Assembly: GCF_958979055.1 (NCBI RefSeq) | Contig: NC_084889.1 | Span: 7,991,761-8,055,760 of the forward strand | Length of the DNA stretch: 64,000 nt | Reading direction: 5' to 3' | DNA from: Alnus glutinosa | Taxonomy: Eukaryota > Streptophyta > Magnoliopsida > Fagales > Betulaceae | Shown here: positions 46,901 to 58,305 of the stretch, piece by piece | Position numbering within the stretch: position 1 is the stretch's first letter | Layout of the letters: each line of letters opens with the position of its first letter | Made by a program: the position numbers and the translations under genes | The notes under the pieces: model-generated | Database searches by the model: none | What the model was told of the DNA's origin: nothing | Seen by the model: only the letters and a program-made list of their open reading frames with translations

Positions 46901-49900
46901 TAATTTATTCCGATGTCTGGGGTCCTTCCCCATCTATTTCAATAAATGGAAATCATTTTTATGTCTCTTTTGTGGATGCTTTCAGTCGGTTTACTTGGGT
47001 CTACCCTATTCAGGCCAAATCTGATGTTATGCCAGTATTTATCAAATTTCAATCCATGGCTGAACGCCTTCTTAATACCAAAATAAAATTTGTTCAAACT
47101 GATTGGGGGGGGTGAATATCGCAACCTCCACCAATATTTTCAGTCCATTGGCATTGTCCATCGTGTTTCTTGCCCTCACACTCATCAACAACAAGGGTGT
47201 GTGGAAAGGAAACATAGACACCTCATCGATACAACCTTGGCTCTCTTAGCAACCAGCTCACTCCCAAAGAAATTTTGGGATGATGCATGCTTAACTTCCT
47301 GCTACCTCATAAACCGACTGCCGACTCCCCTACTCAAAAACCTGTCTCCTTTTGAGAAACTTTTCTCTCAAACTCCGGATTATAAGTTTCTTAAGGTATT
47401 TGGGTGTCAGTGTTTTCCTAATCTTCGGGCATATAATTCTCACAAATTCTCACTTAGATCCAAACCTTGCGTCTTCTTAGGATATAGCACAAGTCATAAG
47501 GGCTATAAATGCTACCACCCTGAAACTGGCCGCATATTTATCTCTCGGAATGTCATCTTCCATGAAGATGTCTTTCCCTTCTCCAACACTACTCCAGCTC
47601 TAGTTCCTTCCTCGTCCAATTCTGTTTCTGTTTCATTAACCCCATCTTTTCCCAACACCCTAGCACTTTCAACTCCACCCACCAACCCTGTTCTCAATAC
47701 CCCTTTTCCCCTCCTAGTGTCAGTATTTCTAGCCCTTCTATTTCTTCTGTTTCATCTCTTGCAGAACCGGATGTGTCCTCTATACAGCAACCTCTCCGTG
47801 TACATCCTATGCGGACCCGATCTCAAAATAATGTTCGAACCATCAAACAGCTCACTGACGGGACAGTGCGCTACCCTCTCCCTCGGGCTTTACTTTCTGA
47901 AGCTGCTCTTACAGAACCTACATGTTTCACCAATGCTATCAAGATTAGTGAATGGCGCACTGCCATGCAAACCGAATTTAATGCTTTGCTCAAAAACTAC
48001 ACTTGGACACTTGTTCCTCCTTCGGTTGCGACAAATGTGGTTGGCTGCAAATGGATTTTTAAACTTAAAAGGAAGGCAGATGGGTCTATCGAACGTCATA
48101 AGGCCCGATTGGTGGCAAAGGGCTTTCACCAACATGCAGGCATTGATTTTGGTGAGACATTCAGCCCTATTGTCAAACCAACTACCATCCGAACTGTGTT
48201 ATCACATGCCTATTCTGCTGGGTGGTCTATGAGACAAATTGACATCCAAAATGCTTTTCTGCATGGTTTCTTATCCGAGGATGTTTATATGGAGCAACCT
48301 CCGGGGTTTATACATCCTTCGTATCCGCATCACCTCTGCAAACTGAAAAAGGCTCTCTACGGCTTGAAGCAGGCACCACGAGCATGGTTTGCTCGCCTTA
48401 GTGGGAAATTGGTTGACCTTGGTTTTATTGGCTCCAAAGCAGATTCTTCTCTGTTTATATATCATACTGCAGCCGTCTCTATGTATTTACTTATTTACGT
48501 TGATGATATTATTATTGTTTCATCTGTTCCCACTGCCATTGATGAACTCTTACAGCTATTAAGCACTGATTTTGCTGTTAAAGACCTTGGAAAGTTACAC
48601 TACTTCCTTGGAATTGAAGTTATACCCGTGAAAGATGGTCTCTTACTTTCCCAGCAGCGCTACATTCGGGATTTACTCTCCAAAACAAACATGACGGAAG
48701 CAAAACCAGTATCATCTCCCATGTCGTCTTCTGCAGCCTTATCCGCATTTACAGGTGATCCTATGGAAGACCCCTCCTTATATAGAAGCACGGTGGGTTC
48801 ACTTCAGTACTTGTCTCTTACACGCCCGGATTTGGCATTTGCGGTTAATCGTGTGTGCCAATTTATGCATCGACCAACCAAACTTCATTGGCAAGCTATC
48901 AAGCGAATCCTTAGATACCTCAAATGTACCATCACTCATGGTTTGTTGTTACAAAAGACCTCAACAACTTCTCTTCAAGCATACTCGGATGCTGATTGGG
49001 CAGGATGCTCGGATGATCGCCGTTCAACTGGTGCTTATTGTGTTTTTCTTGGCTCCAACTTGATTTCTTGGAGTTCTCGTAAACAGCCTACTGTTTCTAG
49101 GTCTTCTACAGAATCTAAATACAAATCTGTTGCTAACACAGCTGCTGAAGTGATCTGGATCCGATCTCTACTCAACGAACTTGGTCTTCCACTTTCTACT
49201 CCACCAAAGATATGGTGTGACAATATTGGTGCAACTTATTTGTCCGTTAATCCTATTTTTCATGCTCGCACCAAACATGTAGCCATTGACTTTCATTTTG
49301 TTCGTGAGCTGGTTGCCTCCAAAGACCTAGAGATTCTATTTGTTCCAAGTGAAGATCAACTTGCAGATGTCCTCACTAAGCCCCTGGTTTCAAAGAGATT
49401 CCATCGTCTATCATACAAGCTCAACGTCCGTGAACTCCCGTTGAACTTGAGGGAGGATATTAACACACAACACACTCCTAACTCGTCTCTAACACATAAG
49501 AGTTCTAGTGAGTGTATTGATAAGACTTCCGGTAGTTCACAACTCCTAGTGACAGCCGGTTCCTAGGGATAAGAGTTCTACTTGTATTTAGGTTCCTAGG
49601 GATAAGAGTTCTACTTGTATTTAAATTAGTCTTAGATTACTGATTACAGTGTGTATTAGATAAGACTCATCTCCAAGAGATAGTATTAGATCAGGAAGCT
49701 AGAAGCTAGAAGTTAGAAGTTATCTTGTATTCTATGTAATCTCTATATATATTGAATAGACGCTCACTAGATGAGCAAGCATTCAAAGCCAAATAATCTA
49801 TTCTTCAATAACAGTAAACTTAATGACTAAATCAATTGATAGACAAATTAAATGTTAGTTTGACGTGAAACTGAGATGTTGAAGACCTTTCTGAATCTCA

Positions 49901-52900
49901 GTGTGCAAAATATGTTGTAAGATAAATGTTGATGTTATTATATAGGGCTTTGGACTTTGGAAGAACCCAGATAGAAGTAACCAGGCAGACCATGTCTATG
50001 TCAAAAACAGTGTTCAATTAGGAATAGATAACATTGAAATTCCAAAGTTTCTCGCATATGAACTGTGTTACCTTTACTGAATGCCGTATGAATGACAATA
50101 CACCAATGGTTTACCCACAAAAATAGATAGTACATAAAAAGATTAAAACAGAGAACAGGGAATTACTCTCAAAATTTTTTGAGGTCAGGAATTCCGTTGC
50201 CAATTCCCTTTGAAATATCTGCCTTCATCCACAAAAGAATAAGAAGTTAGTACCTAGAAATGTACAGGGACTAACATTTAAGTTATTAGTAACACAAAAC
50301 GAAAAAAATAAAATAAAATAATAATAATAAAAATAATTAAATAAATAAATAGAACAGTTATGCAGCCCAGAGGTCCGATGGACCTCCAATGGACCCAAAA
50401 AAATATACAAGGAATGATCATAAAAGGTCAGACCTTCTCTTTAGATTTAAACCTAATTATTGAAGGGGCTAACGTCAATTTCTGGAGTCACGCCAGAAAA
50501 AATGATACTAGATATTCTTATCTTGAAATGCACACAAGCAAGTGATCCTATAGAGGGTTGGAACTTTCTGGCTGCCCTCTAGAACATGCAGACCTTGGAA
50601 TTAATATTTGACTGAAAAATCACATTCACAGAGCATACTTCAGGACTCTAACTAATTCTACAGCTCACGTTCTCAGGTCTTGTGGACCAATTAATAAGTT
50701 TTTCAAAGACTCGATAATCAATTATATACTTCTAGAATTAACATTTAAAGATCTTTCACATAGCCCTGTGTTTAATCAGGTTGATTTTCCTACCATGAAA
50801 TACCAAGACTCCCTTTTCATTAAGTCAGATTTTTCTTGGATCTTTAAGGGTCTCCATCAGTAGAATTCTCTAGGTAATATATGATTAAGAGACAGAATCA
50901 AGAATTAATAATAAGATTAATGGCACCCACGCATCACAGTAATTTAGATGCAGCAACATTTGCGTAGAGATTATCAGAACACATACCTGAAATTTGGGAA
51001 ATCTAGTAAGGTTCGGTCCATAGCCCGTTTTAGAGGTTATCAAAACTGGTGCACCATAGCGCTGAAAAATATCCTGGGTGGTGAACAGCAGCATTTAGAG
51101 CAATAGAGAAACTGGCATATTCTCCAACTTCAGAGAAACTAGTAGCATAAGGGAAGAGGAGGCCTACTATATGAGGTTTGATCTATTAGCATTAGACAAG
51201 TTAAAGTTGCTTGCAAGGAAGATGAAATAAATTCTCCAAAGTAATATTTGCACAATATTTTTATTTAAGTACATAACTATGCCAGAAAATGTTAATAACT
51301 ATTTTTTAAACCAACTTCTTTGATATCTTGGATAGTCTCAATTTGAGTTTATGAATTAGAACTTATGATCACATCAAATTTAATTCATCGTCAGAAAGTA
51401 ATCAAATAGTATCATACAGGATTTAAGAGCAACCCTTGCAATTTATTTGAACCGGATAATTTGAGTTGAACAAAGGGGAAGAAAAGAGTGAGTGAGAGAG
51501 ATAGATAGATTTGTTTCTTCTTGTCCCACAAATTTTGTCTGTTCGTTAATAGACCACAAAAGAAACATCATCACCCCAGATGAAATCTATTGAGAAGATT
51601 GGTTCCTTCTAGATTGAGAAGATTTCTTCTAGAAGAATGAAGAAGAAATTGTCTAGAAGAATGTAGAAGAACTCTTCCCAATAGTTCTAGAAGAAATGTT
51701 TCCAATAGTTCTAGAAAGAATCAAATCTTCTCAATAGATTTCATTTGGGATGATGATGTGGTTATTTGTGGTCTACTATCCCTCATAGCAAGAACCAATT
51801 ATGGGCTGTCACCGTGGCCTTCCTTTTCTTAGTTCTTCTTTTTCCCTTGTCCTTTACGCGTCTCACAGTGCCAGCACCACAAACCATCCCAAAAGTAAAT
51901 AATTAAATGATGATACCAGCATTTCAAATCAGCTTAGAGTTACAACTTAAGTAGAAGAAAATATTTGTGGATTTAATTTTAAATTGAAAGCTAAAAATGG
52001 TTATTTGTGGCTTTTTGAGACTTGAAAACTGTGCCATCAATACAGGGATCAAACAGATTCCTTTTTTTTTTCAGCAAACCACCTCAACTTATTTTAATCT
52101 CCACAAATTTCCTTGGCCATTTTCTGTAACTCAAAGTTGAGGAACAATTAATGATCTTAGACCAGCAAAACACAATCATGAATATGAGATGATAAAACCA
52201 CAGATATCTAATGGAACAAAACCATCTAGCAAAAGCTACTTGAACCAACTTAAAATTTGTAAATAACCACAGCAATTTCAAGGACTATTTTATGAACAAT
52301 AATATTTCTTTCCCAGCTGCCCCTTTTCTCATTAAAATTCTGATTATAGCTTTAATCTATAAGAAAAAATATATATATAACTTCAAAATCCTACCCACAA
52401 AAAATTAAAAATCCTCTATTAGATTTAATCCCATTTAATACCAAATAGTATAGTAATCACAGTAGCCTTGTTTTGGAACAAGTACTCCTACTGTCATACA
52501 TTATAAATCTTTTTTCATGCCATTGATATGATGGCATTAGGTTATATGCTACATTAACTCCAAGTAATATGCTCTCAAGAATAAAAAAATAAAAGCAAAG
52601 AAAAAGATCCTCAATTTCTAGCACAAGACTATAGCTATGTGTTCCATCTTCTTTTGCCCCATACCAAAAACCAGGCCAGTTTGAGTTACCTCAAGAAATA
52701 TGCATACAATGTTAAAACCACCACCACACCTTCACACCAAGTAAATCAGTAAAACTCCCAACATCAGACAATCATGTGAGTAAGCCATGATGATAAGCTT
52801 TCTAGATGGAATAGACAGTAATTTTCCATGGTTAAATGCTAAATCACATGGAGAACAGATGATTTGTTGACGACTTTGTCCGCTTTTTTTTATCAACTCG

Positions 52901-53284
52901 CTACAACTACTGAGTTTACTGGTTGTTGCAGGACCCAAGATTGATCATCATAAACTTCTCTATTTCCATTACAAAAAACATTATTGTTGTGAGTTGCAGC
53001 CCCAAAAATAGTTAGCTTTTTTATGCGTAGTTGTGCATGCATTCATGTATCAATCCGTGAGAGACCCAAAAGATGAGGTGAAGCCACACAACGGACCCTG
53101 GCTTTCAATTCTCCATGTATGTGGTTAATCATTACGGTATAAAAACATTATCTATAGACTATAGTTGAAACTACACGCAAGAAAAAGGAAGGGTCTCAAA
53201 TCATGTTCAATATCCTTTCAAAGATATGGCACTTCACATGTCACTGCAAAGAGAACTACTACGGGCTGTACAAGAAGAAAGATA

Positions 53285-53318
<34 letters not shown>

Positions 53319-53482
53319 GTAATTAAATAAAAGAATGGAACTTGGGGATTCACCTGAAGAGAGAGCTTGTGGGGCTTGAGTTTGAGAGACCCAAATGGAA
53401 GAAGAGAGTGAGAATGCGAGAGATAGACTTGGCCATGCATTTGAAGAGGCGGAGATGAAGAAATGGTGGTTTGGAGAAGCAT
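37962..53482 (-). CDS. PYG7: Chloroplast TPR protein PYG7 (Ycf37-like), photosystem I assembly
   Basis: Six minus-strand exons join in frame: 53482..53354, 51073..50987, 50218..50167, 41820..41531, 41294..41148 and 38246..37962, giving 329 residues. The N-terminus ([20 protein letters not shown]) is serine-rich and transit-peptide-like. Hydrophobic segments lie at about 109-125 and 148-169. Three TPR-type helices pairs run from about 197 to 293, including [39 protein letters not shown] and [20 protein letters not shown]. The tail [20 protein letters not shown] is typical of PYG7. In Arabidopsis PYG7 sits in the thylakoid membrane and is required to assemble photosystem I. The small third exon is inferred because only it gives the right phase. 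The gene spans 15.5 kb because transposons fill introns 1, 3 and 5. Confidence 0.88.
38247..41147 (-). other. PYG7 intron 5 (2.9 kb)
   Basis: Non-coding. Contains a C/T-rich stretch at 38480-38990 with a short frame of no known domain, and a foldback MITE at 40071-40573. Confidence 0.6.
40071..40573. mobile_element. Foldback MITE in PYG7 intron 5
   Basis: The left arm aagggaaaaaatacaagtca and the reverse complement of the right arm (aaggaaaaatacaagtcaca) pair over about 85 bp. The interior has GC-rich inverted words around attcggacagcc. No TSD could be fixed. Confidence 0.6.
42125..42660 (-). mobile_element. LINE (L1-type) 3' fragment in PYG7 intron 3
   Basis: On the minus strand, [31 protein letters not shown] and RVRDLLAC form the RT-linked zinc-binding domain of plant L1 LINEs. 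Non-coding 3' sequence follows and ends at a T-run (minus-strand A-tail) near 42127. Confidence 0.75.
42785..44080. repeat. LTR-like non-coding repeat of the same class as 3430-4300
   Basis: Starts near ctcacctagagggggtgaat, a phrase seen in many plant LTRs. It then carries a ttaacgaagtgaaaccc block and later several gtccgaac, gtctggac and tttggacag motifs (about 43430-43800). No protein domain is seen. Ends were not resolved. Confidence 0.4.
44081..44480 (+). pseudogene. GC-rich coding-like fragment of unknown origin
   Basis: One + strand frame reads [20 protein letters not shown] around 44135-44200, then turns low-complexity. It looks like a piece of a cellular gene but I cannot name it. 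No introns or stop-to-start model could be built. Confidence 0.25.
44955..45267 (+). repeat. 5' LTR of the Copia element (ends TATT..AATA)
   Basis: Starts TATTAACACACAACACACTC and ends taatctattcttcaata. The edges are fixed by alignment to the 3' LTR and by the TSD. Confidence 0.9.
45268..45280 (+). other. Primer-binding site (initiator tRNA-Met)
   Basis: TGGTATCAGAGCC lies directly after the 5' LTR. Confidence 0.9.
45322..46410 (+). pseudogene. Copia gag and protease region, with stop codons
   Basis: Begins [14 protein letters not shown]. The gag core includes [19 protein letters not shown] and [13 protein letters not shown]. The zinc knuckle reads [14 protein letters not shown]. The protease motif is [11 protein letters not shown], with catalytic D in DTGA. 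In-frame stops occur near 45583 and 45634, and a TGA follows at 46408, so the region is not translatable as one protein. Confidence 0.85.
46411..47760 (+). pseudogene. Copia integrase region, frameshifted
   Basis: The pre-integrase HHCC zinc region is visible ([30 protein letters not shown]). The integrase core follows ([25 protein letters not shown]). A G-run at about 47104-47111 shifts the frame between VQTDWGG and the catalytic-E part ([12 protein letters not shown]). Another shift lies before the RT region near 47600-47780. Confidence 0.85.
47773..49566 (+). pseudogene. Copia reverse transcriptase and RNase H region (long open frame)
   Basis: An intact stretch of about 597 codons. RT motifs include [32 protein letters not shown] and [13 protein letters not shown] with the YVDD active site. 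RNase H shows [19 protein letters not shown] and [10 protein letters not shown]. The frame runs on into the 3' LTR before its stop. It is separated from the upstream frames by shifts, so it is classed as a pseudogene. Confidence 0.9.
49458..49810 (+). repeat. 3' LTR of the Copia element
   Basis: Matches the 5' LTR, except for a 33-bp tandem gain (ggttcctagggataagagtt block at about 49557-49622), a 7-bp gain (gttagaa) and about three base changes. Confidence 0.9.
51549..51779. mobile_element. Foldback MITE in PYG7 intron 1
   Basis: The arms atagaccacaaaagaaacat and (reverse complement of right) atagtagaccacaaataacc continue into a shared gatgaaatctattgagaaga-type block. Internal ttctagaagaa words repeat. 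Confidence 0.6.
53286..53318. repeat. (AAT)n microsatellite in PYG7 intron 1
   Basis: About eleven AAT units, about 35 bp from the exon 1 donor. Confidence 0.9.
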
Positions 53483-53659
53483 TTTTTTCAGTTTGCTGTG
53501 TGAACTATCAACTATTAATTTGGGTTCTCAAAGGTGAGAAGGGAAATACGGAGCTACTGCCGAGGATAAGCCTACTCTACTCAAAGATGTCACTTTCCGA
53601 TGAAAAACAAGATAAGGGTGCGTTTGGTTTGGTTTGGTTGTTTCAATTTATAACTAATA

Positions 53660-54092
53660 GGGGTAATTACTTTTTCTCCCATGAACTACTAAAAAATGCG
53701 CAATGCCTCCATGAACTACCAACTCGACCAAAATAGAGCATTCAACTACCAAAGACAACCATTTTTCCCCCTTCCGTCAGTTAAAAGGGTTAAAAGAAAC
53801 AGTCAACGGGTCATGTATCGTTTTATATGGGGGCATATTGGAAGATGGTGGTAGTTCATGGGGGGAAAGAGGAAGATGGTGGTAGTTAATGAAGGGAAAA
53901 GAGGAAGAAAATGAGGGTAAAACGGCGTGTGACGGTCATGTGACCTGTTGACCGTTTGTTTTAACCCTTTGACTGACGGAAGGTGGAAAAAGGGTTGTCT
54001 TTGGTAGTTGAATGCTCTATTTTGGTCAAGTTGGTAGTTCATGGGGGCATTGCGCATTTTTTTGTAGTTCATGGAGAAAAGGTAATTACCCT
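53660..54092. mobile_element. MITE with long inverted repeats and a perfect 9-bp TSD (Mutator-like)
   Basis: Arms of about 130 bp start (g)gggtaattac..ttctccatgaact and pair end to end. The interior has no gene. TAACTAATA flanks both sides (53651-53659 and 54093-54101). A 9-bp TSD is typical of Mutator-like elements. It lies about 180 bp upstream of the PYG7 start codon. Confidence 0.8.
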
Positions 54093-54371
54093 TAACTAAT
54101 AAATTTTGTTTTTGTTTTTTATATTTTTTATTACTTTTTTTTTTTTTTTGGTTAAATAAGACTGGTATCATCTTTTAATTGGATATGACATAAAAATACC
54201 ATTTAAAAATTTAATAAAAGTTTGAGCAGAATAATCTATTTGATGACCATTTTAATATGAAGTAAATTGATAAAATTTAAACTTTGAAGAATGATTTAAT
54301 GAAAAGCGATGCTTAAAAAACCTTTAGAACAATTTTTTCCTTTATTTGGATATATTCAGAATATATATATA

Positions 54372-54387
54372 TATATATATATATATT
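54372..54387. repeat. (AT)n microsatellite
   Basis: Short AT run before the 509-bp tandem duplication. Confidence 0.7.
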
Positions 54388-54410
54388 ATTTGTGAGGGAG
54401 GTGGAAGGGG

Positions 54411-55419
54411 GCTTGTCTAGAGGTGGGCACAGGTTTGGGTGGGTCGGGTATTTGCCATTTCGTCACCTGAACCCACACATTGCAAGTTTTAGAAATCTTA
54501 CTTGTGGCTCGTCTATAGTGAACATTATTCGCATGGTATCGGGTTTTGCAAGGCAGGTTGAACAGTGCGAATATTGCGGGTTGGGCAGATCGGATCAGGT
54601 ATTGTGGGTTCGGCGTCCCTTTCCCTCAAACCGATTTGAATTATTTACTATGGGCCTGTCTAAACCAAACGGCATCGTTTTAATCATTGTCTAGTTATTA
54701 TAGAGGCAACCAACAGAAAAACAAAGAAAAATGAAAACTTGATAAAAAAGAAGAAGAGAGACATGTCAAAGGTTGCTTGGGTGACAATTGGTGGAAAAGA
54801 CAAAGCGGACTCAAGAAGCTTGTCAAAATAGCCTTTGCTTTTGTAAACTCAAAAATTGTTATCTGCCCCTTAACTAAGCCAAGCTATGAACACATAAGAA
54901 AACTTCACCACTTACCAATGCTTGTCTAGAGGTGGGCCCAGGTTGGGGTGGGTCGGGTATCGGCCATTTTGTCACTTGAACCCACACATTGCAGGTTTTA
55001 AAAATCTTACACGTGGCTCGTCTATAATGAACATTATCCGCTAAGTATCGGGTTTTGCAAGGCAGGTTGAACAGGGTGGATATTGCAGGTTGGGCATATC
55101 GGATGGGGTATTGTGGGTTGGGCGTCCCTTTCCCTCAAACCGATTTGAATTATTTACTATGTACCTGTCTAAACCAAATGGCATCGTTTTAATCATTGTC
55201 TAGTTATTATAGAGGCAACCAACAAAAAAACAAAAAAAAAAAGGAAAACTTGATAAAAAAGAAGAGAGACATGTCAAAAGCTGCTTGGGTGACAATTGGT
55301 GGAAAAGACAAAGCAAACTCAAGAATATTGTCAAAACAGCATTTGCTTTTGGAAACTCAAAAATTGTTACCTGCCCCTTAACTTACCCAAGCTATGAACA
55401 CATAAGAAAACTTCACCAC
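54411..55419. repeat. 509-bp tandem duplication (two copies)
   Basis: gcttgtctagaggtgggc starts copy 1 at 54411 and copy 2 at 54920, a period of 509 bp. Both copies share tcgtctata..gaacattatcg, ccctttccctcaaaccgatt and gacatgtcaaa..gcttgggtga blocks. Copy 2 is interrupted at its end by the 2.9-kb element. A partial third copy lies at 63940-64000. Confidence 0.85.
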
Positions 55420-58305
55420 CGTAATGCTCCGCCTTTTACAAAAAGACGTAAGTGAAAATTTCGATTTTTACGTGACATTACGACATCATCAGAGTTATAA
55501 ATTGGTAGCGGAATATATTTTTTCTTAACATTGACACATCAGAGCTTCTAACAAAATACTTCAAAATATATAAAAAGAGTGTAATTGAATAATTACACAT
55601 TAAAATAGTATTTGTACCATGTATGACACAGATAATTTACAAACATTATATACATACTAACAAAAATATAAAAATTATTCTCCGAATATTATAATAATGG
55701 ACTAAACATATTAGTCTACAAAAATGGGAGGCATCCTAGTCTCAAATATTGCCATCAAGATCACCTAAAGGTCTGGACAATCCTGATACTCCTCATCTTC
55801 ATAACCTGTATTAATATATAATATAGAGAGATATAATAATACAAAAACATCTAGTGAGTCCACTGTTTTCAATAATAATATGATTGCTGATTGATTATAA
55901 ATAAAGAACACAATGCAATGACAGTTTTATATGCAGAGTCTTATTTATTTAAATAACCATTTTCTTTTAGCATTCACCTTATAGAGACGTAACTCTAACA
56001 AATAGATTCAAGGAGACATCACTCTAGTATATAAAATCTAAGAGACGTAACTCTTGTTTAACGTATTATATGAGACGTTACTCCCGTTTAGCGAATGATA
56101 TGAGACGTCACTCCTCTAGTAATTATTATTTTTTTGGTACAGGCAGACGTCACTCCTTGGTCCGTAGGCAGACGTCACTCCCTACTTTGTTCTTTATTAA
56201 TATTTTTGGCTCAGGCAGATGTCACTCCCAACTCTTTTATAATTAAATTCATTAATTAAAATAACAAAATATGCAAATTCCACATGCGCAACCAATTAAA
56301 TAAAGCAGAAATCATAACATTATGAAAATTCAGCATCATCCTCAGTCAGTAAGAAATACTCACAGTTCTCTGCTACAAAGAGATATCCACATGAATAATG
56401 ACTGCACAGTTATATACATTTGATAATATATTAGTATAAAATACTAAGAACCTATTTTAACATTTTATCACTTTCGACTTTTAAACCACTTAACACAATT
56501 TCTAATGTTGCTTAAATATTATAACGGCATAAAATAGGTTAATTATATTACCACGTATTTTGTATGGGCATTATTACGCCATTTATTAATTAAGGACTAA
56601 AATACCCTTTAAGTAAAAACGGTATTATAAATGCTTTTATTTATTTTTGTACCAAATCGACATAGCGACTCCTCACTCCAATAATATAATTAATGGGTTT
56701 TATATTTGAAAAGTACACAAGCAGTACAATATTAATAATCCTTATTTTAATCTTATAAAATTTGGGTGGAATAACGGCATTAGTGTAACTAATGCCTAAA
56801 AATACTTTAAAAGCATTTGGGTTGTATAACGACACTTTTGTAAAATGGTAATTTTTTATTCGGGCATTATAACGACGTGATTCATTAATTAAATACACTA
56901 CTTGAAATATCACGTTAAAATATAACTTAAAAAACATTAAAACACTTTTATAATTTATAATAATAAAATATATAAAATTCATAAAACTTAAACTTACCAA
57001 AATTACCTACTCTTTCTTTTAATATATATATATATATATATATAAAAAGAACTAAACCAAAAATTGATGAACCTACGAGAGATAAAAAAAAGTGGGTCCT
57101 TTTATGTTCTTTTCTTGTCCTTTTCCTTTTATGCCCTTTACTAGACACTTCTTGCTTTTGTCCCTTTTCCTTTTATGCCCTTTACTAGACACTTCTTAGC
57201 TTCCTTCTTCAACACACACGTACAAAGAGATATTCTGGACCATTTTCTTTTCCTTATCTTCTCTTTCTTCTGCTCAATCTCTTTTCTTATCCACAGAGAA
57301 ACACGAAAGGTATAGCTAGAGAGAACTTACCAAACGGAAAAGAGAGACTACTGCTTCTTGTGCTGGCCGATTGAGAACCAAAGAGAGAGAGAAAACAAGA
57401 AATGAAGCAAGAGAATCGAGAGAGAGAGTTTTTGAGACAAATTGAGAAGAGGTGCAGAAAATAAGAAGGAAGAAGAAGGCCGTTGGGCGTGAATTGAAGA
57501 GAGGGTGAACCTTCCTTTATACTGATTTGGATGGCTGGGATGGCTTGGATCAAAGCTCATCCAACGGTTGGGACTCCTCCTTGGGCAGCAAGTTTAGGTG
57601 AGTGCTGCGTTGTCAAGGATCCAAGAAGGAAGAAGAAAAGAGAGATGAAAGAAAGGGAGGCTGTATCTCTTTAAGGAAAGCTTGAACGGCTGGATGTATT
57701 TGAGTGGAACTTGATCCACGGTTGAGAATGAGGCATCTTGGCCTTGAGCTGCTATGACAAGGCATATATGGGAGTAGGAAGTAATCATTAAGTGCCAAAT
57801 ATCTCATATCTTCAACTAATAAGAAGTTAATTTTCAACTTGATAAACTAATCCCCTGAGTTCTTTTGTGTTCAAGCCGAAGCTGTGTGTGAACTGGGCTA
57901 GACTGGGTTGCACCGTGAGCTGGAGTAGGGGCTGGGTTCATGGAGAACTAAAATGAGCCCATAAATTATTATTGTTTAATTTTCGTCTAAAACATGGTAC
58001 CATTTTTCGTGGGTATTTTCAGGTACTATATGGAGTCTAAAAATTATGAAATTTAGAGTGTAATTAGAGGACTTCAAGACGAACGTTCTGACTTTTGAAT
58101 TGACCAAAACGGAGTTCGTTTGACCTTATTTCCGTTATTTAAAAGTTTAAGGTCCATTTGAGTTTTTATCAAATTAAAATTATAAATGCTTCTAAATGAA
58201 TATTTATTTTCGTAAATATTCATATTTATTCTTTTACTTTATTATTAGGTCTTAAATCATATTTTAAGATATTTTATTCAATTTTTTAAAATACGAGGTA
58301 TTACA
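55420..58305 (-). mobile_element. 2.9-kb TSD-flanked repeat, probably a long solo LTR
   Basis: ACCAC flanks both ends (55415-55419 and 58306-58310). Copy 1 of the tandem repeat keeps the uninterrupted site (cttcaccacttacc), so an insertion is clear. Read on the minus strand it starts TGTAATACCTCGTATTTT and ends GGAGCATTACG, close to the TGTAAT..ATTACA ends of many Ty3/gypsy LTRs. No protein domain is seen. An array of GAGACGTnACTC-like words lies at 55985-56230, and CT-rich leader-like sequence at 57120-57600. It could also be a LARD-type element, but internal LTRs were not found. Confidence 0.55.
55985..56230. repeat. Dispersed GAGACGTnACTC motif cluster
   Basis: Eight or more near-copies of agacgt(c/a/t)actc(c/t) occur at spacings of about 20-50 bp in otherwise AT-rich sequence. 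Confidence 0.7.

Larger units (their letters stand above)
44955..49810 (+). mobile_element. Copia LTR retrotransposon, recent but disabled, in PYG7 intron 3
   Basis: LTRs lie at 44955..45267 (313 bp) and 49458..49810 (353 bp). The 5-bp TSD ACAGT flanks both ends (44950-44954 and 49811-49815). A primer-binding site TGGTATCAGAGCC, complementary to initiator tRNA-Met, directly follows the 5' LTR at 45268. A polypurine tract (gagggagga) precedes the 3' LTR. The domain order gag, protease, integrase, RT, RNase H is Copia. The LTRs differ by about three substitutions plus 33- and 7-bp tandem gains in the 3' LTR, so insertion was recent. Orientation is opposite to PYG7. Confidence 0.93.
51074..53353 (-). 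other. PYG7 intron 1 (2.3 kb)
   Basis: Non-coding, AT-rich. Contains a foldback repeat at 51549-51779 and an (AAT)n SSR at 53286-53318. Confidence 0.6.

Noticed and set aside
56641..57148. Minus-strand frames in the 2.9-kb element
   Set aside because: AT-rich, (TA)n-coded residues, no retroelement domain.
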